Shown: positions 1-6,514 of the stretch, piece after piece
How the letters are laid out: each line of letters begins with the position of its first letter
Position numbering within the stretch: the first letter of the stretch is position 1
From: Flavobacterium sp.
GTDB lineage: Bacteria > Bacteroidota > Bacteroidia > Flavobacteriales > Flavobacteriaceae
Direction of reading: 5' to 3'
Assembly: GCA_023253295.1 (NCBI GenBank)
Contig: JALRGZ010000260.1
Span: 1-18,465 of the forward strand
Length of the DNA: 18,465 bases
Notes under the pieces: generated by a model
What the model was told of the DNA's origin: nothing
Seen by the model: the letters and a program-made list of their open reading frames with translations, nothing else
The model's database searches: none
Position numbers and translations under genes: made by a program

Positions 1-131
1 GTTTTAAGTAGATGGAGGTTATGTCCAATATTGCCTGCTGTACCACCATAATTTTTTTCCATCTCAGGGGTGTAAAAAGCCACACTGAGTTTATGAATTT
101 GATCTGGCATGATGTGGTTTTTAAAGTAATC
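1..131 (-). pseudogene. PfkB/adenosine-kinase-like gene fragment (open at left edge)
   Basis: Reading the minus strand from about 131 down to 1 gives an open frame with no stop. It contains NHIMPDQIHKLSVAFYTPEM followed by a GGTAGNIGHNL segment. This resembles the N-terminal part of PfkB-family sugar/adenosine kinases of beta- and gammaproteobacteria, where a xxHIxPDxIHxLxVxF stretch precedes the substrate-binding GGxAGNIAYNL motif. Only about 43 codons are visible; the 5' end of the gene is missing at the seam near 123-131 and the rest lies beyond the left edge. It does not resemble the flavobacterial genes further right and is probably foreign to the genome (chimeric contig end). The family call comes from memory of the motif, without a search. 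Confidence 0.55.
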
Positions 132-716
132 TTACTTGGTAATTTAGGAAGGGATCCTGAATTAAGATTTATGCCTAACGGCGATGCTGTATGCAACTTT
201 AGTATTGCAACAACCGATTCTTGGAAAGACAAGGCAGGAGAGAAACAAGAACGCACTGAGTGGCATAACATTGTTATGTATAGGAAGTTAGCTGAATTAC
301 ACGAGCAAATCGTTGTAAAATTACCAATGACTAAAGAAGGTGTTCAAGCTGCTAAATATTTTTCTGACAAAGGAATCAAAACAAATGTAACTTTAGTATT
401 CTCTGCTGGACAAGCTTTATTAGCTGCTAAAGCGGGTGCTACTTATGTTTCTCCATTCTTAGGGAGATTAGATGACGTTTCTACTGACGGATTAAACTTA
501 ATTCAAGAAATTAGAGATATCTATGATAACTATGGATACGAAACTCAAATCTTGGCTGCTTCTGTACGTCACACTATGCACGTAGTTAATTGTGCTAAAA
601 TTGGTGCTGATGTTATGACTGGACCATTATCTTCAATTGCTGGTTTGTTGAAACACCCATTAACAGATATCGGTTTAGCTCAATTCGTAGCTGATTTCGA
701 AAAAGGAAATAAATAA
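12..716 (+). CDS. Chimeric ORF: SSB fragment joined in frame to TalC-type transaldolase C-terminus
   Basis: This 234-codon frame joins unrelated pieces. Residues 1-37 are antisense to the kinase fragment and look meaningless. Residues 38-95 match the N-terminal OB-fold of single-strand DNA-binding protein (VILLGNLGRDPE, then a TEWHNIVMYRKLAE stretch). Residues 93-234 match the last two thirds of a small fructose-6-phosphate aldolase/TalC-type transaldolase, a cytoplasmic pentose-phosphate enzyme of about 217 residues. The Schiff-base lysine is kept (IVVKLPMT, K103), as are the SAGQALLAAKAGATYVSPF and ILAASVRHTMH segments. The usual transaldolase N-terminus with its DTAN and TTNPS motifs is absent, so the TIM barrel would be incomplete. 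I believe the native flavobacterial transaldolase gene is simply cut by the chimeric contig end, and that the fusion is not a real protein. A genuine recombinant gene cannot be excluded from sequence alone. Confidence 0.75.
   Translation: MEVMSNIACCTTIIFFHLRGVKSHTEFMNLIWHDVVFKVILLGNLGRDPELRFMPNGDAVCNFSIATTDSWKDKAGEKQERTEWHNIVMYRKLAELHEQIVVKLPMTKEGVQAAKYFSDKGIKTNVTLVFSAGQALLAAKAGATYVSPFLGRLDDVSTDGLNLIQEIRDIYDNYGYETQILAASVRHTMHVVNCAKIGADVMTGPLSSIAGLLKHPLTDIGLAQFVADFEKGNK
123..296 (+). pseudogene. ssb fragment (N-terminal OB-fold only)
   Basis: About 58 codons encode the start of a single-strand DNA-binding protein, beginning at the KVILLGNLGRDPELR stretch and including IATTDSWKDKAGEKQERTEW. 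The sequence is more like proteobacterial SSB than Bacteroidetes SSB. The start codon with its short N-terminus and the whole second half (rest of the OB-fold, acidic C-terminal tail) are missing. Both ends coincide with abrupt changes to other genes: kinase-like DNA on the left and transaldolase on the right. It cannot encode a working SSB. Confidence 0.65.
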
Positions 717-736
717 TTAGTTATTTATCTAGATAA

Positions 737-774
737 AAAAGTCCCGTTTGAATTTCAAACGGGACTTTTGTTTT
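737..774. terminator. Bidirectional intrinsic terminator
   Basis: Fourteen-base-pair perfect stem: AAAAGTCCCGTTTG (737-750), loop AATTT, CAAACGGGACTTTT (756-769). T-rich sequence follows on the plus strand and an A-run precedes it, giving a U-tract on the minus strand. It sits between the transaldolase (plus) and fumarylacetoacetase (minus) stop codons and can serve both. Confidence 0.9.
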
Positions 775-786
775 TATATAGTTTTT

Positions 787-2070
787 TTATTTTCTAACGA
801 AAGGAGGAAGTAATTTTGAGGAAACTTCTCCAAAACCAATGCGAACCTGACTGTTTTCGCAAAAACCTTTAATGATTACGGTATCGTTATCATTGATAAA
901 TTTACGTTCGCTACCATCTTCTAGTTTTAAAGGTTTTTCTCCACCCCAGGTTAGTTCAAGCATAGAACCATAACTGTCAGGAGTAGGTCCAGAAATCGCT
1001 CCCGATCCCATCATGTCTCCTGAATTGATTCGGCAACCGTTAGAAGTATGATGCGTTAGTTGTTGGTTCATAGTCCAATACATGTGTTTGAAATTGGATT
1101 TTGAAACTACTGTTGGTTCTGTTTTTTCGGGTTGAATAGCTACCTCAAGATTAATGTCAAATGAATGTTTCCCTTTTTGTTGTAAATAAGGCAGCGGACT
1201 TGGATTTTGTTTTGGGCTGGCAATTCTAAAAGGCTCTAAAGCATCCATAGTGACAATCCAAGGTGAAATAGAAGTAGCAAAGTTTTTTGATAATAAAGGA
1301 CCTAATGGCATGTATTCCCATTTTTGAATATCACGAGCCGTCCAATCATTCAATAAAACCATTCCAAAAATATAATCTTCAGCTTCATTAATAGGAATCA
1401 TTTCTCCCATAATGTTGGCATCAGTTGTAATGAAAGCGGTTTCCAATTCAAAATCTACCGAACGGGATGCACCAAAAACCGGAGTCGTAGCATCTGGAGG
1501 TAAAGTTTGACCTAATGGTCTATGAACCGGAATTCCCGAAGGTATTATAGTAGAACTTCTTCCGTGATAAGCAATAGGCATTTGTGGCCAGTTAGGCAAC
1601 AATGCATTTTCTTCGGTACGAATCATTTTACCTACATTAGAAGCGTGAATTTTACTCGAATAAAAATCAGTGTAATCACCTATTAATACAGGTAATTGCA
1701 TCTCAACTTCGTCTATTTTGAATATGATAATGCTTTTATGACTTTCATTATCACGCAATTTAGGATTGCTTTCGTCGAATATTTCTGCAATGCGATTGCG
1801 AACCAAACGCCATGTTTTTTTTCCGTCGGAAATAAAGTCGTTTAAGGTGTCTTGCATGAACATATCATCGGTTAATTCTATACCTGAGAAATAACCCAAT
1901 TGTTGTAAAGCACCCAAATCAATTGCCGAATCCCCAATGCGGGTTCCCACCGTTACCACATTTTCTTTGGTTAAGAATACACCAAAAGGAATGTTCTGGA
2001 TTGGGAAATCACTATTTGGAGGAACTTCAATCCATGATTTTCTTTTAGTATTGTTGGCAGATAAAGGCAT
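787..2070 (-). CDS. fahA: Fumarylacetoacetase
   Basis: Last enzyme of tyrosine/homogentisate breakdown: hydrolyses fumarylacetoacetate to fumarate and acetoacetate in the cytoplasm. The 427-residue protein has the full length and two-part layout of the family: an N-terminal SH3-like domain (about 1-125) and the catalytic FAH fold. Residues aligned by eye with the mouse enzyme: metal ligands D135, E208, E210 and D242; catalytic H142 in SSKIHASN; R151, R246, Q249 and K262; E372 in SMLELTW. The substrate-binding Thr of the GSGTISGP loop is Ala here (A358). The start ATG lies about 25 nt below a good promoter and the N-terminus fits homologues. The gene is monocistronic and divergent from glyA; no other tyrosine-catabolism gene is nearby. 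Identification is firm; the effect of the Thr-to-Ala change is unknown. Confidence 0.96.
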   Translation of the reverse strand: MPLSANNTKRKSWIEVPPNSDFPIQNIPFGVFLTKENVVTVGTRIGDSAIDLGALQQLGYFSGIELTDDMFMQDTLNDFISDGKKTWRLVRNRIAEIFDESNPKLRDNESHKSIIIFKIDEVEMQLPVLIGDYTDFYSSKIHASNVGKMIRTEENALLPNWPQMPIAYHGRSSTIIPSGIPVHRPLGQTLPPDATTPVFGASRSVDFELETAFITTDANIMGEMIPINEAEDYIFGMVLLNDWTARDIQKWEYMPLGPLLSKNFATSISPWIVTMDALEPFRIASPKQNPSPLPYLQQKGKHSFDINLEVAIQPEKTEPTVVSKSNFKHMYWTMNQQLTHHTSNGCRINSGDMMGSGAISGPTPDSYGSMLELTWGGEKPLKLEDGSERKFINDNDTVIIKGFCENSQVRIGFGEVSSKLLPPFVRK

Positions 2071-2102
2071 ATTTTGTTAATTTTTTGTTGAAAATTATAT
2101 AT

Positions 2103-2133
2103 CAAATATATTATAATCTAACTGTTTAACAAA
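2103..2133 (-). promoter_or_regulatory. Bacteroidetes-type promoter for fumarylacetoacetase gene
   Basis: On the minus strand, TTTG (2133-2130) is followed after 19 nt by TATATTTG (2110-2103). This matches the Bacteroidetes consensus TTTG-N17-23-TAnnTTTG. Transcription would start about 25 nt before the ATG. Confidence 0.7.
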
Positions 2134-2143
2134 CGTTTTTTTG

Positions 2144-2151
2144 TATTTTTG
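2144..2151 (+). promoter_or_regulatory. -7 promoter element for glyA
   Basis: TATTTTTG is a full TAnnTTTG match, 25 nt before the glyA ATG. No clean TTTG -33 box was found; its expected place (about 2121-2127) abuts the -33 box of the divergent fumarylacetoacetase promoter, so the two promoters are back to back. Confidence 0.6.
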
Positions 2152-2176
2152 CGCTAAATTATTTAAAATCTAAAAA

Positions 2177-3451
2177 ATGCAACGCGACAAACAAATTTTT
2201 GAACTTATTCTTGAAGAACAAGATAGACAAATTCATGGATTAGAACTTATTGCTTCTGAGAACTTTGTAAGTGACGAAGTAATGGAAGCTGCTGGTTCAG
2301 TTTTAACAAATAAATATGCAGAAGGATATCCTGGTAAAAGATACTATGGAGGTTGTGAAGTAGTGGATATTGTTGAGCAAATTGCAATAGATAGAGCAAA
2401 AGAATTGTTTGGCGCTGAGTATGCTAACGTTCAGCCGCACTCTGGTTCTCAGGCTAACGCATCTGTTTTTCATGCTTGTTTGAAACCAGGTGATAAAATT
2501 TTAGGTTTTGATTTATCTCACGGTGGTCACTTGACTCACGGTTCTCCTGTAAACTTCTCAGGACGTGTTTACAATCCGGTTTTCTACGGAGTTGACAAAG
2601 AAACAGGTCGTTTGAATTATGATACAATTCAGGAAATTGCAACTAAAGAGCAACCAAAGTTAATTATCGCTGGAGCTTCGGCATATTCTCGTGATATGGA
2701 TTTTGCTCGTTTTAGAGAAATTGCTGATAGCGTAGGTGCAATCTTAATGGCTGATATTTCACACCCTGCAGGTTTAATTGCAAAAGGTTTATTAAGTGAC
2801 CCAATTCCTCACTGTCACATTGTAACTACTACAACTCACAAAACATTACGTGGACCTCGTGGTGGATTAATCTTAATGGGTAAAGATTTCGAAAACCCAT
2901 GGGGATTAACAACTCCAAAAGGAGAAATCAGAATGATGTCTTCTTTATTAGATTTAGCTGTTTTCCCTGGAAATCAAGGTGGACCTTTAATGCACATCAT
3001 CGCTGCTAAAGCAGTAGCTTTTGGAGAGGCTTTACAAGATGAGTTCTTTACGTATGCCCGTCAATTACAAAGTAATGCTAAAGCTATGGCTGAAGCTTTT
3101 GTAAAAAGAGGATACGATATCATCTCTGGAGGTACTGATAACCACATGATGTTAATTGACTTAAGAAATAAAGGTATTTCTGGAAAAGATGCTGAAAATG
3201 CATTGGTAAAAGCAGAAATCACTGTAAATAAAAACATGGTTCCATTTGATGATAAATCACCATTTGTTACTTCTGGTATCCGTGTAGGAACTGCTGCCAT
3301 CACAACTCGTGGTTTGGTAGAAGAAGATATGGAAACTATCGTAGCGATGATTGATAAAGTATTAATGAATCATACTGACGAAGATGTTATTGAAGAAGTA
3401 GCTGAACAAGTTAACGAAATGATGAGCGAAAGAGCGATTTTCGTTTTCTAA
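2177..3451 (+). CDS. glyA: Serine hydroxymethyltransferase
   Basis: PLP enzyme that interconverts serine plus tetrahydrofolate with glycine plus 5,10-methylene-tetrahydrofolate, the main source of one-carbon units; cytoplasmic. The 424-residue protein shows the fold-type I layout. Visible motifs include the N-terminal ELIASENFVS, the YAEGYPGKRYYGG substrate loop (47-59), HSGSQAN around 88-94, ADISHPAGL (192-200), and the PLP lysine K222 in TTTTHKTLRGPRGG. The insert around ENPWGLTTPKGEIRMMSSLL is usual for Bacteroidetes SHMT. Codon use is strongly biased, as expected of a highly expressed gene. A 15-bp terminator hairpin follows the stop, so it is probably transcribed alone. Confidence 0.98.
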   Translation: MQRDKQIFELILEEQDRQIHGLELIASENFVSDEVMEAAGSVLTNKYAEGYPGKRYYGGCEVVDIVEQIAIDRAKELFGAEYANVQPHSGSQANASVFHACLKPGDKILGFDLSHGGHLTHGSPVNFSGRVYNPVFYGVDKETGRLNYDTIQEIATKEQPKLIIAGASAYSRDMDFARFREIADSVGAILMADISHPAGLIAKGLLSDPIPHCHIVTTTTHKTLRGPRGGLILMGKDFENPWGLTTPKGEIRMMSSLLDLAVFPGNQGGPLMHIIAAKAVAFGEALQDEFFTYARQLQSNAKAMAEAFVKRGYDIISGGTDNHMMLIDLRNKGISGKDAENALVKAEITVNKNMVPFDDKSPFVTSGIRVGTAAITTRGLVEEDMETIVAMIDKVLMNHTDEDVIEEVAEQVNEMMSERAIFVF

Positions 3452-3472
3452 TAGCTGAAACGATATAATTTT

Positions 3473-3520
3473 AAAGTCGAAAGTCAAATGTTTAATTATT
3501 GACTTTCGACTTTTTCTTTT
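3473..3520 (+). terminator. Intrinsic terminator after glyA
   Basis: Perfect 15-bp stem: AAAGTCGAAAGTCAA (3473-3487), 11-nt loop, TTGACTTTCGACTTT (3499-3513), then TTCTTTT. It lies just after the glyA stop and before the tRNA hydroxylase gene. Confidence 0.9.
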
Positions 3521-3552
3521 ATAACTTATAATTTAAACTCATAACTTTAGAA

Positions 3553-4146
3553 ATGGGCGTATTACGATTACAATTGCCTACAGACCCAAGATGGGTGAAT
3601 ATTGTAGAGAAAAATATAGAAGAAATCCTGACCGATCATGCCTGGTGTGAGCAAAAGGCCGCTACTAATGCCATGACGATTATTGTAAATAATTCGGAGC
3701 ATCAGGATTTGGTTAAAGATTTATTGGCTTTAGCCAAAGAAGAAATTGACCATTTTGATCAAGTACATAATATCATCATCAAAAGAGGCTTAAAATTAGG
3801 GCGTGAACGAAAAGATGAATATGTAAATGAGTTGTACCAATACATGAAAAGAAGCAGTACTGGAAGTCGCGTTTCCGGTTTGGTAGAAAGATTACTTTTT
3901 TCAGCGATGATTGAAGCCAGAAGTTGCGAACGTTTCAAAGTACTTTCAGAAAATATTCAGGACGAAGAGTTGGCTGTTTTTTACAGAGAACTGATGGAAA
4001 GTGAAGCAGGACATTACACGACTTTTATCACTTATGCCCGCAAATACGGTGAAGGCATTGATGTAGAAAAACGTTGGAGAGAATGGTTAGAGTTTGAAGA
4101 ATCAATCATTACCAATTACGGGAAGAACGAAACGATACACGGGTAG
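3553..4146 (+). CDS. miaE: tRNA-(ms2io6A)-hydroxylase (MiaE-like)
   Basis: Di-iron monooxygenase that hydroxylates the isopentenyl group of ms2i6A at position 37 of tRNAs reading UNN codons. The 197-residue protein is all-helical, as expected of a ferritin-like four-helix bundle. Likely iron ligands are E33 (DHAWCEQKAA), E64 and H67 (EEIDHF), E121 (EARSCERF), and E151 and H154 (ESEAGHY), giving the two ExxH motifs of the family. The N-terminal LQLPTDPRW segment is typical and supports the ATG used. It stands alone between the glyA terminator and the guaC upstream region. No miaB or miaA is nearby. The name follows family resemblance; hydroxylation in this organism is inferred. Confidence 0.92.
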   Translation: MGVLRLQLPTDPRWVNIVEKNIEEILTDHAWCEQKAATNAMTIIVNNSEHQDLVKDLLALAKEEIDHFDQVHNIIIKRGLKLGRERKDEYVNELYQYMKRSSTGSRVSGLVERLLFSAMIEARSCERFKVLSENIQDEELAVFYRELMESEAGHYTTFITYARKYGEGIDVEKRWREWLEFEESIITNYGKNETIHG

Positions 4147-4222
4147 TTTTTAGTCTCAATATTCAGTTAGAACTTGAATACATCTAAACTATTACAAATT
4201 GAAAGCTTTGCGGATATTAGTG

Positions 4223-4246
4223 TGTCACCCTGAGCTTGTCGAAGGG
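4223..4246. repeat. Copy of widespread CCCTGAGCTTGTCGAAGGG intergenic element
   Basis: The core CCCTGAGCTTGTCGAAGGG (4228-4246), preceded by TGTCA, sits in the gene-free 242 nt between miaE and guaC. I recognise this core from memory as recurring between genes in many bacterial genomes, often as an inverted pair making a hairpin. Only one copy is present here and its ends (CCCT...AGGG) are weakly complementary. It is GC-richer than its AT-rich surroundings. The rest of this intergenic stretch shows no gene. Confidence 0.6.
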
Positions 4247-4307
4247 CTTAGTCTTTTTTACGAAAGTAAAACTCGGTTAATATATCGTTGATAAGTCTCT
4301 TTTTTTG

Positions 4308-4341
4308 TTGCATAATTCTCGGATAAAATTCATTACTTTTA
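4308..4341 (+). promoter_or_regulatory. Possible promoter for guaC-GNAT operon
   Basis: TTG (4308-4310) is followed after 23 nt by TACTTTTA (4334-4341), a 7-of-8 match to TAnnTTTG. It ends 47 nt before the guaC ATG. The match is imperfect and the call is tentative. Confidence 0.35.
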
Positions 4342-4388
4342 AGAAAAACAAAAGTTATTTTCCAATAACCCATTAAAAAGTGATAATT

Positions 4389-5432
4389 ATGCGAATAGAA
4401 ACCGATTTAAAATTAGGCTTTAAAGATGTAATGATCAGACCGAAACGTTCTACGTTAAAAAGCAGGTCGCAAGTTTCATTAGAAAGAGAATTTAAATTTT
4501 TGCATAGCACTACTATATGGAATGGAGTCCCTATTATGGCTGCCAATATGGATACGGTAGGAACCTTTGAAATGGCTTCAGAATTGGCTAAACACAAAAT
4601 GTTCACCGCAATTCATAAACATTATACAGTTTTGGATTGGAATGTTTTTCTGGCTTCTGCTCCTGTTGAAATGTATGATTGTATTGCGGTTAGTACCGGA
4701 ACCGGAAAGAACGATTTTAAAAGACTAATTGAAATCATTACGGCGCATCCGAAATTGAAATTCATTTGTATTGATGTAGCCAATGGCTATTCGGAGCATT
4801 TTGTGACTTTTTTAAAACAAACCCGCAAACAATTCCCTGACAAAGTAATCATTGCTGGAAATGTAGTAACCGGCGAAATGGTCGAAGAATTGTTACTGGC
4901 TGGTGCTGATATTATCAAAGTGGGCATTGGTCCGGGATCGGTTTGTACTACTAGAATAAAAACAGGAGTTGGCTATCCACAATTGTCGGCCATTATCGAA
5001 TGTGCCGATGCTGCTCATGGTTTAGGCGGACATATTATCAGTGATGGTGGTTGCACTACGCCAGGAGATGTTGCAAAAGCCTTTGGAGCCGGATCTGATT
5101 TTGTAATGTTAGGCGGGATGCTTGCCGGACATACGGAGAGTGGAGGAGAATTGATGGAAGTAAACGGAAAAAAATTCAAACAGTTTTACGGTATGAGCTC
5201 TACTACAGCGATGAATAAGCATGTAGGTGGCGTGGCGGAATACAGAGCCAGTGAAGGAAAAACAGTGAAAATTCCTTTTAAAGGTGATGTTGTAAATACT
5301 GTTTGGGATATTCTGGGCGGATTACGCAGTAGTTGTACCTATGTGGGGGCTTCCCGACTAAAAGAACTCACTAAAAGAACAACTTTCATTCGCGTAAGCG
5401 AACAGGAAAACCGAATTTTTACCAACGAATAA
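4389..5432 (+). CDS. guaC: GMP reductase
   Basis: Reduces GMP to IMP with NADPH and release of ammonia, balancing guanine and adenine nucleotide pools; cytoplasmic. The protein aligns almost throughout with E. coli GuaC as I remember it: MRIETDLKLGFKDV at the start, AANMDTVGTF, CIDVANGYSEHF, the catalytic loop GIGPGSVCTTRIKTGVGYPQ, ISDGGCTTPGDVAKAFG, and a RTTFIRVSEQENRIF end. With the ATG at 4389 it is 347 residues, the E. coli length, and the nucleophilic cysteine falls at position 186. A GTG nine bases upstream (4380) is in frame but would add three residues with no homologue support, so I prefer the ATG. It lacks the CBS domains of IMP dehydrogenase. The GNAT gene starts 3 nt after its stop. 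Confidence 0.96.
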   Translation: MRIETDLKLGFKDVMIRPKRSTLKSRSQVSLEREFKFLHSTTIWNGVPIMAANMDTVGTFEMASELAKHKMFTAIHKHYTVLDWNVFLASAPVEMYDCIAVSTGTGKNDFKRLIEIITAHPKLKFICIDVANGYSEHFVTFLKQTRKQFPDKVIIAGNVVTGEMVEELLLAGADIIKVGIGPGSVCTTRIKTGVGYPQLSAIIECADAAHGLGGHIISDGGCTTPGDVAKAFGAGSDFVMLGGMLAGHTESGGELMEVNGKKFKQFYGMSSTTAMNKHVGGVAEYRASEGKTVKIPFKGDVVNTVWDILGGLRSSCTYVGASRLKELTKRTTFIRVSEQENRIFTNE

Positions 5433-5435
5433 AAA

Positions 5436-5930
5436 ATGATACAAATTGTTAAAGCAACTAATGAAGATTTACATACTATTGCCAACATTGCTTATAAAAC
5501 CTGGCCGGTAGCTTATGGTGAAATTCTGTCCCAAGCACAATTAGAATACATGCTCGATGCATTTTATTCGGAAGAAGCTTTAAAAGCGAATATTGCTAAT
5601 GGTCACGAATTTATTTTAGCAGTTGAAAATGAAGTTGCTTTAGGTTTTGCTTCTTTCGAAAATGACTATCAAAAAACATCCAGTACCAAAATCCATAAAA
5701 TCTATATGCTTCCCGAATCTCAGGGAAAAGGAGTAGGGAAATTGTTGATAGAAAACATTGAAAAAACAGCTATTGACAAAGGCTCTAATAACCTTTTGTT
5801 AAATGTGAACAGATTCAATAAAGCTATAGGTTTTTATCAAAAAATGGGCTTTAGTATCATTCAAGAAATTGATATTGAAATTGGATTAGGCTATTTAATG
5901 GAAGATTATGTGATGGAGAAGGAGTTATGA
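5436..5930 (+). CDS. GNAT family N-acetyltransferase
   Basis: Single-domain GCN5-related acetyltransferase of 164 residues. The acetyl-CoA pyrophosphate-binding loop is clear: MLPESQGKGVGKLLIE, with Q96-GKGVG at 96-101 following a beta strand (KIHKIYML), and then the motif-B region NRFNKAIGFYQKMGF (125-139) typical of the fold. The acceptor substrate cannot be read from the sequence. It is coupled to guaC (stop TAA, then AAA, then ATG) and so is probably cotranscribed, but this does not define its target. A long bidirectional terminator follows. Confidence 0.9.
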   Translation: MIQIVKATNEDLHTIANIAYKTWPVAYGEILSQAQLEYMLDAFYSEEALKANIANGHEFILAVENEVALGFASFENDYQKTSSTKIHKIYMLPESQGKGVGKLLIENIEKTAIDKGSNNLLLNVNRFNKAIGFYQKMGFSIIQEIDIEIGLGYLMEDYVMEKEL

Positions 5931-6009
5931 TTTGTTAAAGCCTAATGTTTAAGTTCGTTAGTATTTGTAATAATCCTTTCTTATAATATTTGAAAAGGGT
6001 GAATATAAA

Positions 6010-6050
6010 AATAAAATAAGCTGTCCAAAACACGGACAGCTTATTTTATT
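6010..6050. terminator. Bidirectional intrinsic terminator
   Basis: Perfect 17-bp stem: AATAAAATAAGCTGTCC (6010-6026), loop AAAACAC, GGACAGCTTATTTTATT (6034-6050). The GC core flanked by A/T arms supplies U-tracts on both strands. It separates the GNAT gene (plus) from the GPAYKN-repeat protein gene (minus). Confidence 0.9.
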
Positions 6051-6081
6051 ATACAATCTAAGTTGAAACTTTTCTATGAGC

Positions 6082-6402
6082 TTAATTTCGTTTATTCCAA
6101 GGACCATGGTTTTTGTAAGCAGGTCCAGTCAATTTTTGTCTTTCAGAACCAGAAGTTTGTACTAAAACCAAATCTTTTTTAGAAGTGTCTCTCCAAGGTT
6201 GAGCGTTTTTGTATGCCGGACCTTGAAGTGTTGTTTTGTTGTTTTCTGAATATATTTTAGTTGGCACTGCTTTGTGCATCCAAGATTTGAAATTTTTATA
6301 AGCCGGACCTTTTAAATCACTTTGTTTTACATTATTCTCCTCTTGTGCAAATCCACTTAATGAAACTACTAAAAACCCTAATATTAATGCTAATTTTTTC
6401 AT
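6082..6402 (-). CDS. Small secreted protein with three GPAYKN repeats (unknown function)
   Basis: I do not recognise a named family. The 106-residue protein starts with a classic signal peptide (MKKLALILGFLVVSLSGFAQ), with cleavage likely at Ala19-Gln20, so the mature form is about 87 residues and exported to the periplasm or beyond. It has no lipobox cysteine and no cysteine at all. The mature part carries three copies of one motif: LKGPAYKNFKSW (30-41), LQGPAYKNAQPW (59-70) and LTGPAYKNHGPW (91-102), spaced 29 and 32 residues. The linkers are charged and polar, and the net charge is basic. The invariant core is L-x-GPAYKN-x-x-[SP]-W. A terminator lies downstream and a good -7 element upstream, so it is a real, singly transcribed gene. 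An inverted repeat lies between it and the response regulator gene. Confidence 0.8.
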   Translation of the reverse strand: MKKLALILGFLVVSLSGFAQEENNVKQSDLKGPAYKNFKSWMHKAVPTKIYSENNKTTLQGPAYKNAQPWRDTSKKDLVLVQTSGSERQKLTGPAYKNHGPWNKRN

Positions 6403-6427
6403 GACTATTACTTTTTAATGTTTTTTA

Positions 6428-6435
6428 CAAATTTA
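6428..6435 (-). promoter_or_regulatory. -7 promoter element for GPAYKN-repeat gene
   Basis: On the minus strand this reads TAAATTTG, a full TAnnTTTG match, 25 nt before the ATG at 6402. No clean -33 TTTG is present at the expected distance, which would fit a promoter that needs an activator. Confidence 0.6.
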
Positions 6436-6481
6436 CATTTAGTAATAGGCTTTTAGGATTATGTGAATTTACTCAATTTGC

Positions 6482-6499
6482 ATCCGTATTTATACGGAT
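6482..6499. promoter_or_regulatory. Perfect inverted repeat, candidate operator
   Basis: ATCCGTAT-TT-ATACGGAT, an 8-2-8 perfect palindrome. It lies just beyond the response regulator stop and about 47 nt upstream of the -7 element of the GPAYKN-repeat gene. As a hairpin on the minus strand it is followed by GCAAATTGAG, with no U-tract, so a transcription-factor site is more likely than a terminator. Confidence 0.45.
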
Positions 6500-6514
6500 A
6501 TTTAGTTGTATAGC

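Noticed and set aside
12..122. Residues 1-37 of the chimeric frame as a real N-terminal domain
   Set aside because: They are antisense to a kinase-like reading frame and resemble nothing; the open frame appears accidental.
2454..3303. Minus-strand open frames inside glyA
   Set aside because: They are shadows of a strongly conserved gene, without their own start context or homology. The same holds for minus-strand frames inside the regulator gene and plus-strand frames inside the kinase operon.
3542..3549. TAACTTTA as a promoter for the tRNA hydroxylase gene
   Set aside because: It is only 3 nt from the ATG, too close for a normal leader, and imperfect.
4380..4388. GTG start for GMP reductase
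   Set aside because: The ATG nine bases later gives the exact N-terminus and length of E. coli GuaC.
6097..6315. The three repeats as a DNA-level repeat array or CRISPR-like structure
   Set aside because: The repetition lies in frame within a signal-peptide protein, spacing is unequal, and conservation is best at the protein level.
6482..6499. Palindrome as an intrinsic terminator of the response regulator
   Set aside because: No U-tract follows on the minus strand (GCAAATTGAG), and the stem is short.
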